A stretch of 64,000 nt of DNA from Mariniphaga sp041687215 (GCF_041687215.1 NZ_JAWLCI010000002.1:124001-188000), one strand, 5' to 3'. Numbered from the stretch's first letter, positions 34,088 to 42,818 are shown. Translations and numbers: made by a program. The notes: a model not told the origin generated them from the letters alone.

Positions 34088-35809
34088 ATGCTTTCAATAA
34101 AAAATTTTCTGGGTATCATTTTAACCCTCATCTTTTTTTCAACCATTCAATTTGATGCCAAAAGTCAAACCCTAGAATACGATATTGTGATTTACGGCGG
34201 AACTTCAGCCGGAATTGCATCAGCTATTCAAAGTTCGCGAATGGGAAAATCGGTGCTTGTCGTTGAGCCTTCGTCACGTATAGGCGGATTAACCACCGGA
34301 GGACTTGGGCAAACCGATATTGGCAACAAACAGGCCATTGGCGGAATTTCACGCGAATTTTATCAGAATATTAAAAAGTACTACGACAATCCGGCCAATT
34401 GGAAATGGCAAACGAGTTCTGATTATCGCGATGGCGGTCAAACCCGGACTGCCGAAGGAGAAGATGCCATGTGGACTTTTGAGCCTTCGACTGCGTTAAA
34501 AGTTTATGAAGAAATGATGGCTCCCGAAAAAATTGATGTGGTTTATAAACAACAAATAAACCGGGAAAACGGCGTTAAAAAGCAGGGGCAAAAAATTGTT
34601 GAAATTGAAATGGAAAGCGGTGAAAAATACCGCGGAAAAATGTTCATTGATGCCACTTACGAAGGCGATTTGATGGCAACTGCCGGTGTAACTTATACGT
34701 ATGGGCGGGAATCAAACAAAGAATATGGCGAAACGCTGAACGGCGTTCAGGCCAATGATATCGGGATGACCTTGAAAAGAACCATCTCCCTCAATTCTCA
34801 TCACCACAATTTTATTGATGGCGTTGATCCTTACGTTGTAAAAGGAGATCCTTCCAGCGGATTGCTCCCGTTTATTGTAGAAGGAGGTCCCGGAATTGAC
34901 GGGCATGGCGACAAAGGAATTCAGGCTTATTGTTTCAGAATGACCCTGACCGACCACCCAGAAAACCGCATTCCATTTAAAAAACCCGACGGGTACAACG
35001 AGCTGGAATACGAACTGCTGTTCCGGAATTATGAAGCTGCTGATGGCCCGATTGAGGAGATGTATTCTTATGGCGATCCACTTGTGCCATGGATCAATTC
35101 AAAAATGCCTAACCGAAAAACCGACACCAACAACCAGAAAGGTTTCTCCACTGATTTTATTGGGCAAAACTGGGATTATCCCGAAGCCAGCTATAAAGAA
35201 CGTGAAAATATTATTGAACGACATCGCAGGTATCAGCAGGGATTGATGTGGACACTGGCTTACCATCCGCGCATTCCGGAAAAAGTCAGAAATGTGGTTT
35301 CCAAATGGGGAACCTGTAAAGATGAATATGAACGGGAAGACGGCTGGCAGCAGCAGTTGTATATCCGCGAGGCCCGACGAATGATAAGCGATTATGTAAT
35401 GACTCAACACAATTGCGAAGGATTGGAGGTGGCCGAAGATCCAATCAGTCTGGCAGCTTACGGAATGGATTCACACCAGGTGCAACGCTATGTTGATGCC
35501 AACGGCTATGTTCAAAACGAAGGCAATGTGGAAGCACACGGATTTTCTCCCTACCCCATCAGTTACCGTTCCATCATCCCAAAAAAGGGAGAATGCAACA
35601 ACCTTTTGGTACCGGTTTGCGTGAGTTCAACACACATTGCATTCGGCTCCATCCGCATGGAACCGGTGTTTATGATTTTGGGGCAGTCGGCAGCCACCGC
35701 TGCAGCTTTGGCCATAGAAAACGGAGCGGATGTACATTCACTGGATTACAATATCCTGAAAACCCGTTTACTGAAAGACAAGCAAATTCTTGCACATGAA
35801 CCGAAATAA
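34088..35809 (+). CDS. Exported FAD-dependent oxidoreductase (Sec signal), paralogue of the 36066 gene product
   Basis: 573 residues. A Sec signal peptide (1-27, ending DAKSQ) leads directly into the Rossmann site YDIVIYGGTSAGIASAI (GGTSAG about 37-42) and SSRIGGLTTGGLGQTD. Later family markers are FIDATYEGDLMATAGVTYTYG, a short His cluster (NSHHHNF) just before KGDPSSGLLPF, NRKTDTNN, YDYPEASY, IREARRMISDYVMT and the closing HIAFGSIRMEPVFMILGQSAA. It is clearly related along its whole length to the next oxidoreductase (565 residues). The pair probably arose by tandem duplication. Such PF12831 proteins are often miscalled 'xanthan lyase'; no lyase domain is present here. Confidence 0.88.
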   Translation: MLSIKNFLGIILTLIFFSTIQFDAKSQTLEYDIVIYGGTSAGIASAIQSSRMGKSVLVVEPSSRIGGLTTGGLGQTDIGNKQAIGGISREFYQNIKKYYDNPANWKWQTSSDYRDGGQTRTAEGEDAMWTFEPSTALKVYEEMMAPEKIDVVYKQQINRENGVKKQGQKIVEIEMESGEKYRGKMFIDATYEGDLMATAGVTYTYGRESNKEYGETLNGVQANDIGMTLKRTISLNSHHHNFIDGVDPYVVKGDPSSGLLPFIVEGGPGIDGHGDKGIQAYCFRMTLTDHPENRIPFKKPDGYNELEYELLFRNYEAADGPIEEMYSYGDPLVPWINSKMPNRKTDTNNQKGFSTDFIGQNWDYPEASYKERENIIERHRRYQQGLMWTLAYHPRIPEKVRNVVSKWGTCKDEYEREDGWQQQLYIREARRMISDYVMTQHNCEGLEVAEDPISLAAYGMDSHQVQRYVDANGYVQNEGNVEAHGFSPYPISYRSIIPKKGECNNLLVPVCVSSTHIAFGSIRMEPVFMILGQSAATAAALAIENGADVHSLDYNILKTRLLKDKQILAHEPK

Positions 35810-35892
35810 AAACGATTTCAGAAATCCTTTCAGAAATGATTAAAAATTATAAAATGAGGTTAAAACCTCAAAAACAATTGCAATCCAAAAAT

Positions 35893-35963
35893 CCGTTCAC
35901 TGAAGTGAACGGCAATACAATTAGCTCTCTTGTACTTGCATTGCCGTCAGTTTTAACTGACGG
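35893..35963. repeat. REP-like double-hairpin palindromic element
   Basis: Two strong hairpins stand side by side. One is CCGTTCAC-TGAA-GTGAACGG (35893-35912); the other is CCGTCAGTT-TT-AACTGACGG (35944-35963). The 31-nt spacer contains pairing arms (GGCAATACAA with TTGTA and ATTGCC), so the whole block can fold as one structure. This resembles the REP-type palindromic elements mobilised by IS200-like RAYT transposases. No transposase is in the window. A 69-codon frame crossing it is not considered a gene. Confidence 0.6.
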
Positions 35964-36065
35964 ATTAATTAAACAACTGAATGAATTGGCTTTAGCCGCA
36001 TTTTTAAACCTATATGAAAAACGTATATTTCAAAAATTTCCTTAACAATTACTAATTCATTCAAA

Positions 36066-37763
36066 ATGAAAACAAAACTTTTTACCCGATTCGTAACCAC
36101 CGGAATTTTAAGCATCTTGCTGCTTGCAGTTGCATTTACCGGATGTCAAAAACCTCAACCCAATGTGTATGAAGCCGATGTCATTATTTACGGAGGAACT
36201 TCCGCCGCTGTGATTGCTGCCGTTGAGGTGGCACAGTCAGGGAAATCGGTGATTATGGTTTCGCCCGACATCCACCTCGGCGGTCTCACTGCCGGCGGGC
36301 TCGGCTGGACCGACACCGGCAAAAAGGAAACCATTGGCGGACTGGCCCGGAATTTTTATCACCGGGTTTACAACCATTACCAGCAGGACGAAGCCTGGAA
36401 ATGGATGAAAAAAGAAGAATACGGAAATACCGGACAGGGAACACCTGCGATTGACGGCGACATGCGCACCATGTGGATTTTTGAACCGCACATTGCCGAA
36501 CAGGTTTTCGAGGAACTGATTCAGGAGAACAACATTGAATTGTATCGAGACGAATGGCTCGACCGGGAAAACGGCGTGGAAAAAACCAACGGAAAAATTA
36601 CGTCCATCACTACGCTTTCGGGCAAAACATTTAGGGGGAAGATGTTTATGGATGCCACCTACGAAGGCGATTTGCTGGCTACTGCCGGGGTGGGTTACCA
36701 CGTGGGCCGGGAAGGAAACGATGTATATGGCGAAGAATGGAACGGTGTGCAAACTGGTGTTTATCATCACCATCACCATTTTAAGGCAGTTGATGAACCT
36801 ATTGATCCTTACTGGACTCCCGGTGATCCTTCCAGCGGATTGTTACCACGCATCAGTCCCGATCATCCCGGAGAAAAAGGACAGGGCGACCACCGCGTGC
36901 AGGCCTATTGCTTCCGTACTTGTATGACCAACCATCCCGAAAACCGTATTCCTTTTCCGAAACCAGAGGGTTATGATTCTACACAATATGAATTGCTGGT
37001 GCGTATTTTCGATGCAGGCTGGCGCAGGTGGTTCGGGAAGTTTGACGCCATTCCCAACCGCAAAACCGACACCAACAACCATGGCCCGTTCAGCAGCGAC
37101 AACATCGGTATGAATTACGATTACCCCGAAGCCAGTTACGAACGCCGAAAAGAAATTATAAAAGAACACGAAACCTACCAGAAAGGCCTGCTTTGGTTTG
37201 TGGCCAACGACCCACGCGTGCCGGAAGAAATTCAGACCGAAATGCAAACATGGGGACTGGCAAAAGACGAGTTCACCGACAACGGGAACTGGCCGCATCA
37301 AATGTATATTCGCGAAGCCCGTCGCATGATTGGCCATTTTGTAATGACCGAAAATGAACTTTTGAAACGCAGGCCCACGCCCGAATCGGTTGGAATGGGT
37401 TCCTACACCATCGACTCACACAACGTGCAGCGCTATGTGGATGAAAACGGCCACGTGCACAACGAAGGCGATATTGGCGTTCCGCTTCCCGGTCCTTACG
37501 AAATTGCTTACGGTGCTCTGATTCCCAAAAAGGAAGAGTGCCAAAACCTGGTGGTTCCAGTCTGTGCATCGGCCAGCCACATCGCATTTGGCTCCATTCG
37601 TATGGAACCCGTGTTTATGATTCTGGGACAATCGGCAGCCGTTGCCGCATGTATGGCCATCGACGAAAACATCGCGGTGCAGGATGTGGAATATGAAAAA
37701 CTGAAAAGTGTTCTCATTGAGAAGGGACAAGTATTGACTTTGGAGGATAAAATTAAACGCTAA
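36066..37763 (+). CDS. FAD-dependent oxidoreductase lipoprotein, paralogue of the 34088 gene product
   Basis: 565 residues. A lipoprotein signal ends at C27 (AFTGCQKP), so the enzyme should be anchored to a periplasmic membrane face or the cell surface. The Rossmann site VIIYGGTSAAVIAAVE has Ala where many members have the last Gly. It continues with HLGGLTAGGLGWTDTG, FMDATYEGDLLATAGVGY and a run of at least five His before FKAVDEP and GDPSSGLLPR. NRKTDTNN, YDYPEASYERR, IREARRMIGHFVMTEN and HIAFGSIRMEPVFMILGQSAA match the upstream paralogue. The gene is bracketed by two palindromic elements, which may mark the duplication or its stabilisation. Confidence 0.88.
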   Translation: MKTKLFTRFVTTGILSILLLAVAFTGCQKPQPNVYEADVIIYGGTSAAVIAAVEVAQSGKSVIMVSPDIHLGGLTAGGLGWTDTGKKETIGGLARNFYHRVYNHYQQDEAWKWMKKEEYGNTGQGTPAIDGDMRTMWIFEPHIAEQVFEELIQENNIELYRDEWLDRENGVEKTNGKITSITTLSGKTFRGKMFMDATYEGDLLATAGVGYHVGREGNDVYGEEWNGVQTGVYHHHHHFKAVDEPIDPYWTPGDPSSGLLPRISPDHPGEKGQGDHRVQAYCFRTCMTNHPENRIPFPKPEGYDSTQYELLVRIFDAGWRRWFGKFDAIPNRKTDTNNHGPFSSDNIGMNYDYPEASYERRKEIIKEHETYQKGLLWFVANDPRVPEEIQTEMQTWGLAKDEFTDNGNWPHQMYIREARRMIGHFVMTENELLKRRPTPESVGMGSYTIDSHNVQRYVDENGHVHNEGDIGVPLPGPYEIAYGALIPKKEECQNLVVPVCASASHIAFGSIRMEPVFMILGQSAAVAACMAIDENIAVQDVEYEKLKSVLIEKGQVLTLEDKIKR

Positions 37764-37790
37764 AGCCAATAAAAAATCAAAGTGGCAAAC

Positions 37791-37878
37791 CACCGGGCTA
37801 AAGCTCCGGTGTAAAAAAAAAATTATTTTGAACCGCGTCTCAGGTTCTGGCATTTTACACCGCGGCTTTAGCCCGGTG
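37791..37878. repeat. MITE/REP-like element with 26-bp inverted repeats
   Basis: The left arm (37791-37816, starting CACCGGGCTAAAGC) and right arm (37853-37878, ending GCTTTAGCCCGGTG) are inverted copies matching at 24 of 26 positions, separated by 36 nt. It lies 27 nt after the oxidoreductase stop. Similar 'CCGGGCTAAAGC' palindromes are common interspersed elements in Bacteroidota genomes as far as I recall. It may also act as a bidirectional transcription barrier. Confidence 0.65.
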
Positions 37879-37934
37879 ACTACCAAAATTAGAGATAAAA
37901 ACAGCTTCAGCCATTAACAGATAAAATACAAATC

Positions 37935-40900
37935 ATGATGAAACGACGCAACTTTATAAAAACCACAGCAGCAGGTTCAACATTTTTGATGACCTCCGGC
38001 GCGTTTGCCTTTGGAAATTCAGTCAGTCAAAACAACTATAAATATGGTTTTCAATCGGAACGCAGAATTCCAGTAGCCTACGATGTGGATGTGTTGATAG
38101 TTGGTGGATCTTCCGCCGCAGTGGCAGCGGCCACGGCAGCCGCAAAACAGGGGGCTTCGGTTTTTCTGGCTGCGCCGAATCCCTATTTGGGGGAAGATAT
38201 TTGCGGAACCTATCGGCTTTGGGCTGAACATGAAAAAGCAACCGCCACTGAGCTGGGCGAAAAAATATTCGGTGCCGGGTTACCCACACCCATGCACGTT
38301 AAAAAAACACTCGACAACGAACTTATTGAAAACGAGGTGGACTTCCTTTATTCAAGTTATGTCACCGATTTAGTGCATGACAGTGAAGGCCACCCGGCCG
38401 GAGTAATTATTTCAAACCGTTCGGGCCGTCAGGCGATTAAGGCTAAAGTAGTTATTGACGCAACTCCGCGCGGACTGGTTACGCGTATGGCCGGAGCTGA
38501 TTTTTCTGAATATCCGGCAGGGAAACAGGAGTTTCGCTACATTGTGGTTGGAAATCAACCCAAAACCATTCCTGGTGCTAAAGTAAGAAAGCTTCCTGAA
38601 CCGGTTGTTTTTAAGGATAAAACCTACGAAGCGCTGGAATATACCTTGTTGCTGGATATGCAAAACGATTCATGGGAATCGTTTTGCAAGGCAGAACATG
38701 AAGCGCGCGACCTGATCTGGGACCCCGGACAAGTGGATGCCGGCGACCTGCTTTTCCAGGTACCGCCTGATTTCATTACCGGAAAGGAAAAGTGGAACCA
38801 ACCGGCTTTGGATGAAGCACGCATCAAAATCGGTTCGTTCCAGCCAAAAAATACCGAACGGCTATTTGTGCTAAGCGGAATTGCGGATGTGCACCGGGAT
38901 GCTGTTTCTGAACTTTTACAACCCGGTTTGCTCATTCACATGGGAGAACGAATTGGCCGGGCAGCAGCAGAAATGGCCGAAAGCATTGTTCTTGCAAAAG
39001 AATTCCATGTTAAAGGTATTATTGAAGGAGAGTCTTTTCCCGGTGATGTGGGTGAAATTCTGGAAGGACTGCGACCCTCGTTTAATCTCGGTGATTTACC
39101 GTCGGAAGAAACCACACTTCCTGTTCTGGGAAGTTTCGATGTGGTGGTGCTGGGCGGAGGAACTGCCGGAGCGCCGGCTGGTGTGGGAGCATCACGGCAC
39201 GGAGCCAAAACACTGGTGCTGGAATACCTGCACGGACTGGGCGGTATGGGAACCATGGGAATGATTGGACGCTACTGGGACGGATACCGCGAAGGTTACA
39301 CGCTGGAGGTGGACTGGGGAGTTCGTGCCACCGGCGGCGACCATCCCCGTCAGAAAGAACGGCTCGACGAGTGGGTTTTCGACTGGAAAACTGAATATTA
39401 TCGGCGGGAAATTCGCGATTCAGGCGGTGAAATATGGTTTGGCGTACTCGGTATCGGCGCTTATGTGCACGAAGGAACCGTAAAAGGAGTGGTGGTTGCA
39501 ACACCTGCCGGAAAAGGGATTGTACTGGGCCACACGGTTATCGACTCTACCGGAAGCGCCGACATTGCCATTGCAGCAGGCGCAGCCTACGAATATACCG
39601 ATGGATTGTCGGTGGCTGTTCAGGGGGCCGGAATGCCTTTTAAAAACCCAAACGACCATTACAACAATACCGACTGGACTTTTACCAGCGATACAGATAT
39701 GCTCGATGTGTGGCGTACCTTTATTGTTGCCAAAGATAAATTTGCAAACGAGTACGATTTGGGCAAACTTCCGCAAACCCGCGAGCGCCGCAGAATGATC
39801 GGTGATTATACGGTTTCGGTGCTGGATGTTTACAACCAACGAACCTATCCCGATACGTTCTCCATTCACCAGAGTTCGTTTGATACACACGGGTACACCG
39901 AAGACCCGTTCTTTTCACTCAGGTGGCCCGATGAAAGAACCAAACACATTACGGCACTGGTGCCTTTTCGTGCTTTGTTGCCCAAAGGTCTCGAAGGAAT
40001 TGCCGTCACCGGTTTGGGCGCCAGTGCCCACCGCGATGCCATGCCGGTAATCCGCATGCAGCCCTGCCTGCAAAACCAGGGATTCTCCATGGGTTGGGCG
40101 GCTGCGTTGGCTGCCGACAATAACCAAATGATCAGGCACATCGATTTGAAATGGCTGCAAAAACAACTGGTGGAAATAAAAAGCCTGCCCGAGGGTGCGG
40201 ATAATTACACCGATAATTATCCTCCTTCCATGGAACAAATTCAGGATGCCGCCAAAAAAGTAGTGAATGATCTCGAAGGGCTTGAAATCCTTTTGTGGGA
40301 TAAAGAAAGAGCCATTCCTGTTATGGAAGATTTTTTCCATTTGAGCCAAAACAAAGAACACAGACTGGTTTATGCCCGGATACTTGGAATGCTGGGTAAC
40401 CCTGCCGGTTGGAAAGAACTGATTGATGCCATCGATGCATACGATGAGTGGGACGAAGGCTGGAACTTCAGGGGAATGGGACAGTTCGGAAGAAGCCTGA
40501 GTTACCTCGACAGCCTGATTATTGCACTCGGGCGGACCCAAAAAGTGGAAGCCGTTCCCTCCATTGTAAGGCTGGCAGGTATGCTTACTCCGGAAAGTGA
40601 ATTTTCACATTTTCATGCCGTAGCCATTGCCCTCGAAACCATCGCCAGCAGGGAAGGTTCCGAAGTATTATTCCGATTGCTGAACATGGACGGAGTGCGG
40701 GGACATGCCATGACTGATATTGAAACCGCAAAAAGACTTGCTCCGGCCGATCGGAATGACACCTCCACCCGGAACAACTCGCTGCGGGAGCTTATGCTGG
40801 GCCGGGCGCTTTTCAGGGTTGGCGACCTGAACGGCCTTGGCAGGGAAATTCTCGATACCTATTCCAAAGACCTGCGCGGACACTACTACCGCCATGCCAG

Positions 40901-40952
40901 CGGGGTGCTGAAACTGTTTTCTGATCAAAAAGAAGTGGAGGTGGAATTGTAA
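37935..40952 (+). CDS. Double-module FAD-dependent oxidoreductase with HEAT-like tail (Tat-like signal)
   Basis: 1005 residues. A twin-arginine-like signal (MKRRNFIKTTAAGS, cleavage after AFAFG) replaces the Sec signal of its paralogue at 29656. The first module has VDVLIVGGSSAAVAAATAAA, with a degenerate last glycine, and PNPYLGEDICGTYRLW. The second (about 398-760) has an intact VVVLGGGTAGAPAGVGA, then GGMGTMGMIGRYWDG. The C-terminal quarter is helical and repetitive (RLVYARILGMLGNPAGW; VEAVPSIVRLAGML; GSEVLFRLLNMDGVRGHAM), like HEAT repeats. Its stop codon overlaps the start of the alpha/beta hydrolase gene by one base, so the two are coupled. The start may be either of two adjacent ATGs (37935/37938). 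Confidence 0.88.
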   Translation: MMKRRNFIKTTAAGSTFLMTSGAFAFGNSVSQNNYKYGFQSERRIPVAYDVDVLIVGGSSAAVAAATAAAKQGASVFLAAPNPYLGEDICGTYRLWAEHEKATATELGEKIFGAGLPTPMHVKKTLDNELIENEVDFLYSSYVTDLVHDSEGHPAGVIISNRSGRQAIKAKVVIDATPRGLVTRMAGADFSEYPAGKQEFRYIVVGNQPKTIPGAKVRKLPEPVVFKDKTYEALEYTLLLDMQNDSWESFCKAEHEARDLIWDPGQVDAGDLLFQVPPDFITGKEKWNQPALDEARIKIGSFQPKNTERLFVLSGIADVHRDAVSELLQPGLLIHMGERIGRAAAEMAESIVLAKEFHVKGIIEGESFPGDVGEILEGLRPSFNLGDLPSEETTLPVLGSFDVVVLGGGTAGAPAGVGASRHGAKTLVLEYLHGLGGMGTMGMIGRYWDGYREGYTLEVDWGVRATGGDHPRQKERLDEWVFDWKTEYYRREIRDSGGEIWFGVLGIGAYVHEGTVKGVVVATPAGKGIVLGHTVIDSTGSADIAIAAGAAYEYTDGLSVAVQGAGMPFKNPNDHYNNTDWTFTSDTDMLDVWRTFIVAKDKFANEYDLGKLPQTRERRRMIGDYTVSVLDVYNQRTYPDTFSIHQSSFDTHGYTEDPFFSLRWPDERTKHITALVPFRALLPKGLEGIAVTGLGASAHRDAMPVIRMQPCLQNQGFSMGWAAALAADNNQMIRHIDLKWLQKQLVEIKSLPEGADNYTDNYPPSMEQIQDAAKKVVNDLEGLEILLWDKERAIPVMEDFFHLSQNKEHRLVYARILGMLGNPAGWKELIDAIDAYDEWDEGWNFRGMGQFGRSLSYLDSLIIALGRTQKVEAVPSIVRLAGMLTPESEFSHFHAVAIALETIASREGSEVLFRLLNMDGVRGHAMTDIETAKRLAPADRNDTSTRNNSLRELMLGRALFRVGDLNGLGREILDTYSKDLRGHYYRHASGVLKLFSDQKEVEVEL

Positions 40953-41785
40953 TGAAAACAGAAACGATTACAACAAAATACGGACAAATTGAATATGCTG
41001 TAAAAGGAAATGGAAAACCAGTATTGTTTTTGCATGGCGGTCACTCAAACTGTCGGGAGACTCTTTTTCATAAAGGATTCGACCCAGCCAGATTTCAATT
41101 GATTACGCCTTCGCGCCCGGGATATGGCAATACTCCTTTACTAAACAATAATTCACCCAAAGAGGCTGCGGAACTGATAATTTCCCTGGCAGAACAATTA
41201 GGGCTAAATAAGTTTATTGTTTATGCTGTTTCGGCAGGCGGATTAACAGGAATTGAAATGGCTGGTAATTACCCGGAAAGAGTGGAAAAACTGATTTTAG
41301 CTTCTGCCGTAACAAAAAAATGGTTGGATAAAAACGGAAAGATTTACAAAACAGCTAAAATGCTGTTTAATCCAAAAACAGAAAGTTTTGTATGGGGAAT
41401 GATGCGGTTTTTTTCAGGAATATTTCCAGGTGCGATTGCCAGTAATTTTTACCCGCAGTTTTCGAAAAAAAGACCACACAAACTGGCAAAAAGTGACATA
41501 AAAGAATTGATAACCACATTTAAACATTACCATTCAAAATCTGGTTTTATGTGCGATATTGAACATGATATTGAGGGAGATTTAATTTCAAAAATTAAAT
41601 GCCCGACACTGATTATTCACAGCAAAAACGATAACAGCGTTTCATTTGAACATGCTGAATATGCAAGCACGATGATTAAAAATTCCAAACTCATTGAATT
41701 GGATAACGAATGGGGGCACATGTTTTGGATTGGAAGTGACTCCACCAGGCCAATAAAAGAAACCATTAAATTTATTGAACAGTAA
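40952..41785 (+). CDS. Alpha/beta hydrolase
   Basis: 277 residues, a single alpha/beta-hydrolase fold. The oxyanion motif FLHGGHSN, a PSRPGYGNTP loop, the nucleophile elbow YAVSAGGLTG with S94, a likely acid in IHSKNDNSVSF and the catalytic His in DNEWGHMFW form a complete triad. There is no signal peptide, so it acts in the cytoplasm. The start overlaps the stop of the 1005-residue oxidoreductase (TAATG), implying cotranslation with an exported enzyme. It may hydrolyse an ester or lactone made by the oxidoreductase pathway; that is inferred from coupling only. Generic hydrolases of this type have very broad substrates. Confidence 0.85.
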   Translation: MKTETITTKYGQIEYAVKGNGKPVLFLHGGHSNCRETLFHKGFDPARFQLITPSRPGYGNTPLLNNNSPKEAAELIISLAEQLGLNKFIVYAVSAGGLTGIEMAGNYPERVEKLILASAVTKKWLDKNGKIYKTAKMLFNPKTESFVWGMMRFFSGIFPGAIASNFYPQFSKKRPHKLAKSDIKELITTFKHYHSKSGFMCDIEHDIEGDLISKIKCPTLIIHSKNDNSVSFEHAEYASTMIKNSKLIELDNEWGHMFWIGSDSTRPIKETIKFIEQ

Positions 41786-42092
41786 ACTTTATGCACATAT
41801 CCGGGCAAATGGCCGCTAAACCAGCTCGCCACAAATTGTTCTTTTCTCCTGGGTCGCCAAACCACCAACTAATCAAAAAATCTGTTTGTTCTTGTTTTTC
41901 CCCGCGGCAATTCCTAATTTAGCTCCCGTAATTTTTAAAAAAAGGAAAAAACCAAAAGTCTATGTTGAAATCCGAACAGAGGAACTCACAGGAAAAAATT
42001 TTCAGCCTTTTTAAAAGTTCAGAAAGCGAGGGATTTTCCATCCTTTTAAAAACATGGGTCAATGCGCACCAACCGTTAAAAAAGTCAGAATT
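41786..42092. other. Intergenic region before the secreted-protein gene
   Basis: 307 bases. The first part is AT-rich and featureless apart from TAATTTAG at about 41916-41925, a poor match to a -7 box. The last part holds a possible 44-residue ORF (41962-42096), listed separately. Confidence 0.4.
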
Positions 42093-42096
42093 ATGA
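41962..42096 (+). CDS. Possible small ORF coupled to the secreted protein gene
   Basis: A 45-codon frame from ATG 41962 ends in a TGA that overlaps the ATG at 42093 (ATGA). The product is short and charged (SQEKIFSLFKSSESEGFSI). The overlap suggests real translation. The N-terminal pattern faintly recalls ECF sigma-factor N-termini, so it could be a decayed fragment. No function can be given. Confidence 0.35.
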   Translation: MLKSEQRNSQEKIFSLFKSSESEGFSILLKTWVNAHQPLKKSEL

Positions 42097-42818
42097 ATCG
42101 TATTTTAATTTTAAAAACGCTGATTCTTTTGCTATCAGTTAATGCATTTGGCCAGCTTCGATACGATAACTACGACAATGTAATTTCCTTTTCGTACATC
42201 TACTCGCTAATCGATAGTTTAAAAGCAGAGAATAAAATAAATACCCTGCAACTTCCTGCTTTTAATAACGATTCTCTTTTTTGGGTTAATAACATAAAAT
42301 ATTTGAATCCGGAAAACGAAAAGCGTAATCCAAACTTAACAAGAGTGGGTGGCTTTGCGAAAGACACGATAATTAATTTCTTTGAAGTTGCCACTAAAAT
42401 TAAAATAAAGGAAGGAAATATTTGGCTATACAAAATAACTTCACCAACTGCTTTCGGCCTTGGAGTTTTTCTAAATAACTTAGATTTTAAAACCGGGGAC
42501 TATTTGTGTGCGCATTCAAATTTTCATGACTCCATTGGTGGACCTTACCTTTTTCGGCAACCAGAAGTTCACACAGGCAATTTTGTTGAAGAAACGGCAA
42601 AGGCTTTACCAATTATACATAAAAGAGGATTTCCTTTAAACATTTTTGGAAACGAAATGTATATTGAGGTATTTTCTCCCCGAGAATCTATTCTGGAATC
42701 TGGATTGAAAATTACAAATTGGTCATATGATTATCCTACAAATTACAACTTGTCCGATGCCCCTGATTGGGTGAGAAAAAAATATCCGGAAATTAATTTT
42801 GATTATTATAAAAGATAA
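42093..42818 (+). CDS. Secreted protein resembling the propeptide region of lysyl-endopeptidase-like proteases, without a protease domain
   Basis: 241 residues from the ATG at 42093; the frame extends to 42054 without a signal. A signal peptide (about 1-22, ending NAFGQ) is clear. The core pattern IWLYKITSPTAFGLGVF, then LDFKTGDYL, IGGPYLF and FGNEMYIEVFSPRE follows the order seen in the N-terminal domain of Bacteroidota trypsin-like/lysyl endopeptidases (W.. KI.S..A, L..G..L, I.G, G..M.IE...P). There the protease domain would follow. Here the protein simply ends, so it is either a stand-alone domain or a 3'-truncated gene. The resemblance is from motif memory. Confidence 0.6.
   Translation: MNRILILKTLILLLSVNAFGQLRYDNYDNVISFSYIYSLIDSLKAENKINTLQLPAFNNDSLFWVNNIKYLNPENEKRNPNLTRVGGFAKDTIINFFEVATKIKIKEGNIWLYKITSPTAFGLGVFLNNLDFKTGDYLCAHSNFHDSIGGPYLFRQPEVHTGNFVEETAKALPIIHKRGFPLNIFGNEMYIEVFSPRESILESGLKITNWSYDYPTNYNLSDAPDWVRKKYPEINFDYYKR

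Noticed and set aside
35836..36045. 69-codon plus-strand frame before the second tandem oxidoreductase
   Set aside because: It reads through both strong hairpins of the palindromic element and shows no protein-like features; the element explains the sequence.
35893..37878. A composite transposon formed by the two palindromic elements
   Set aside because: The two elements differ in sequence and neither encodes or borders a transposase.
39915..40541. 208-codon minus-strand frame opposite the 1005-residue oxidoreductase
   Set aside because: Antisense shadow of a well-supported gene, with no recognisable domain.
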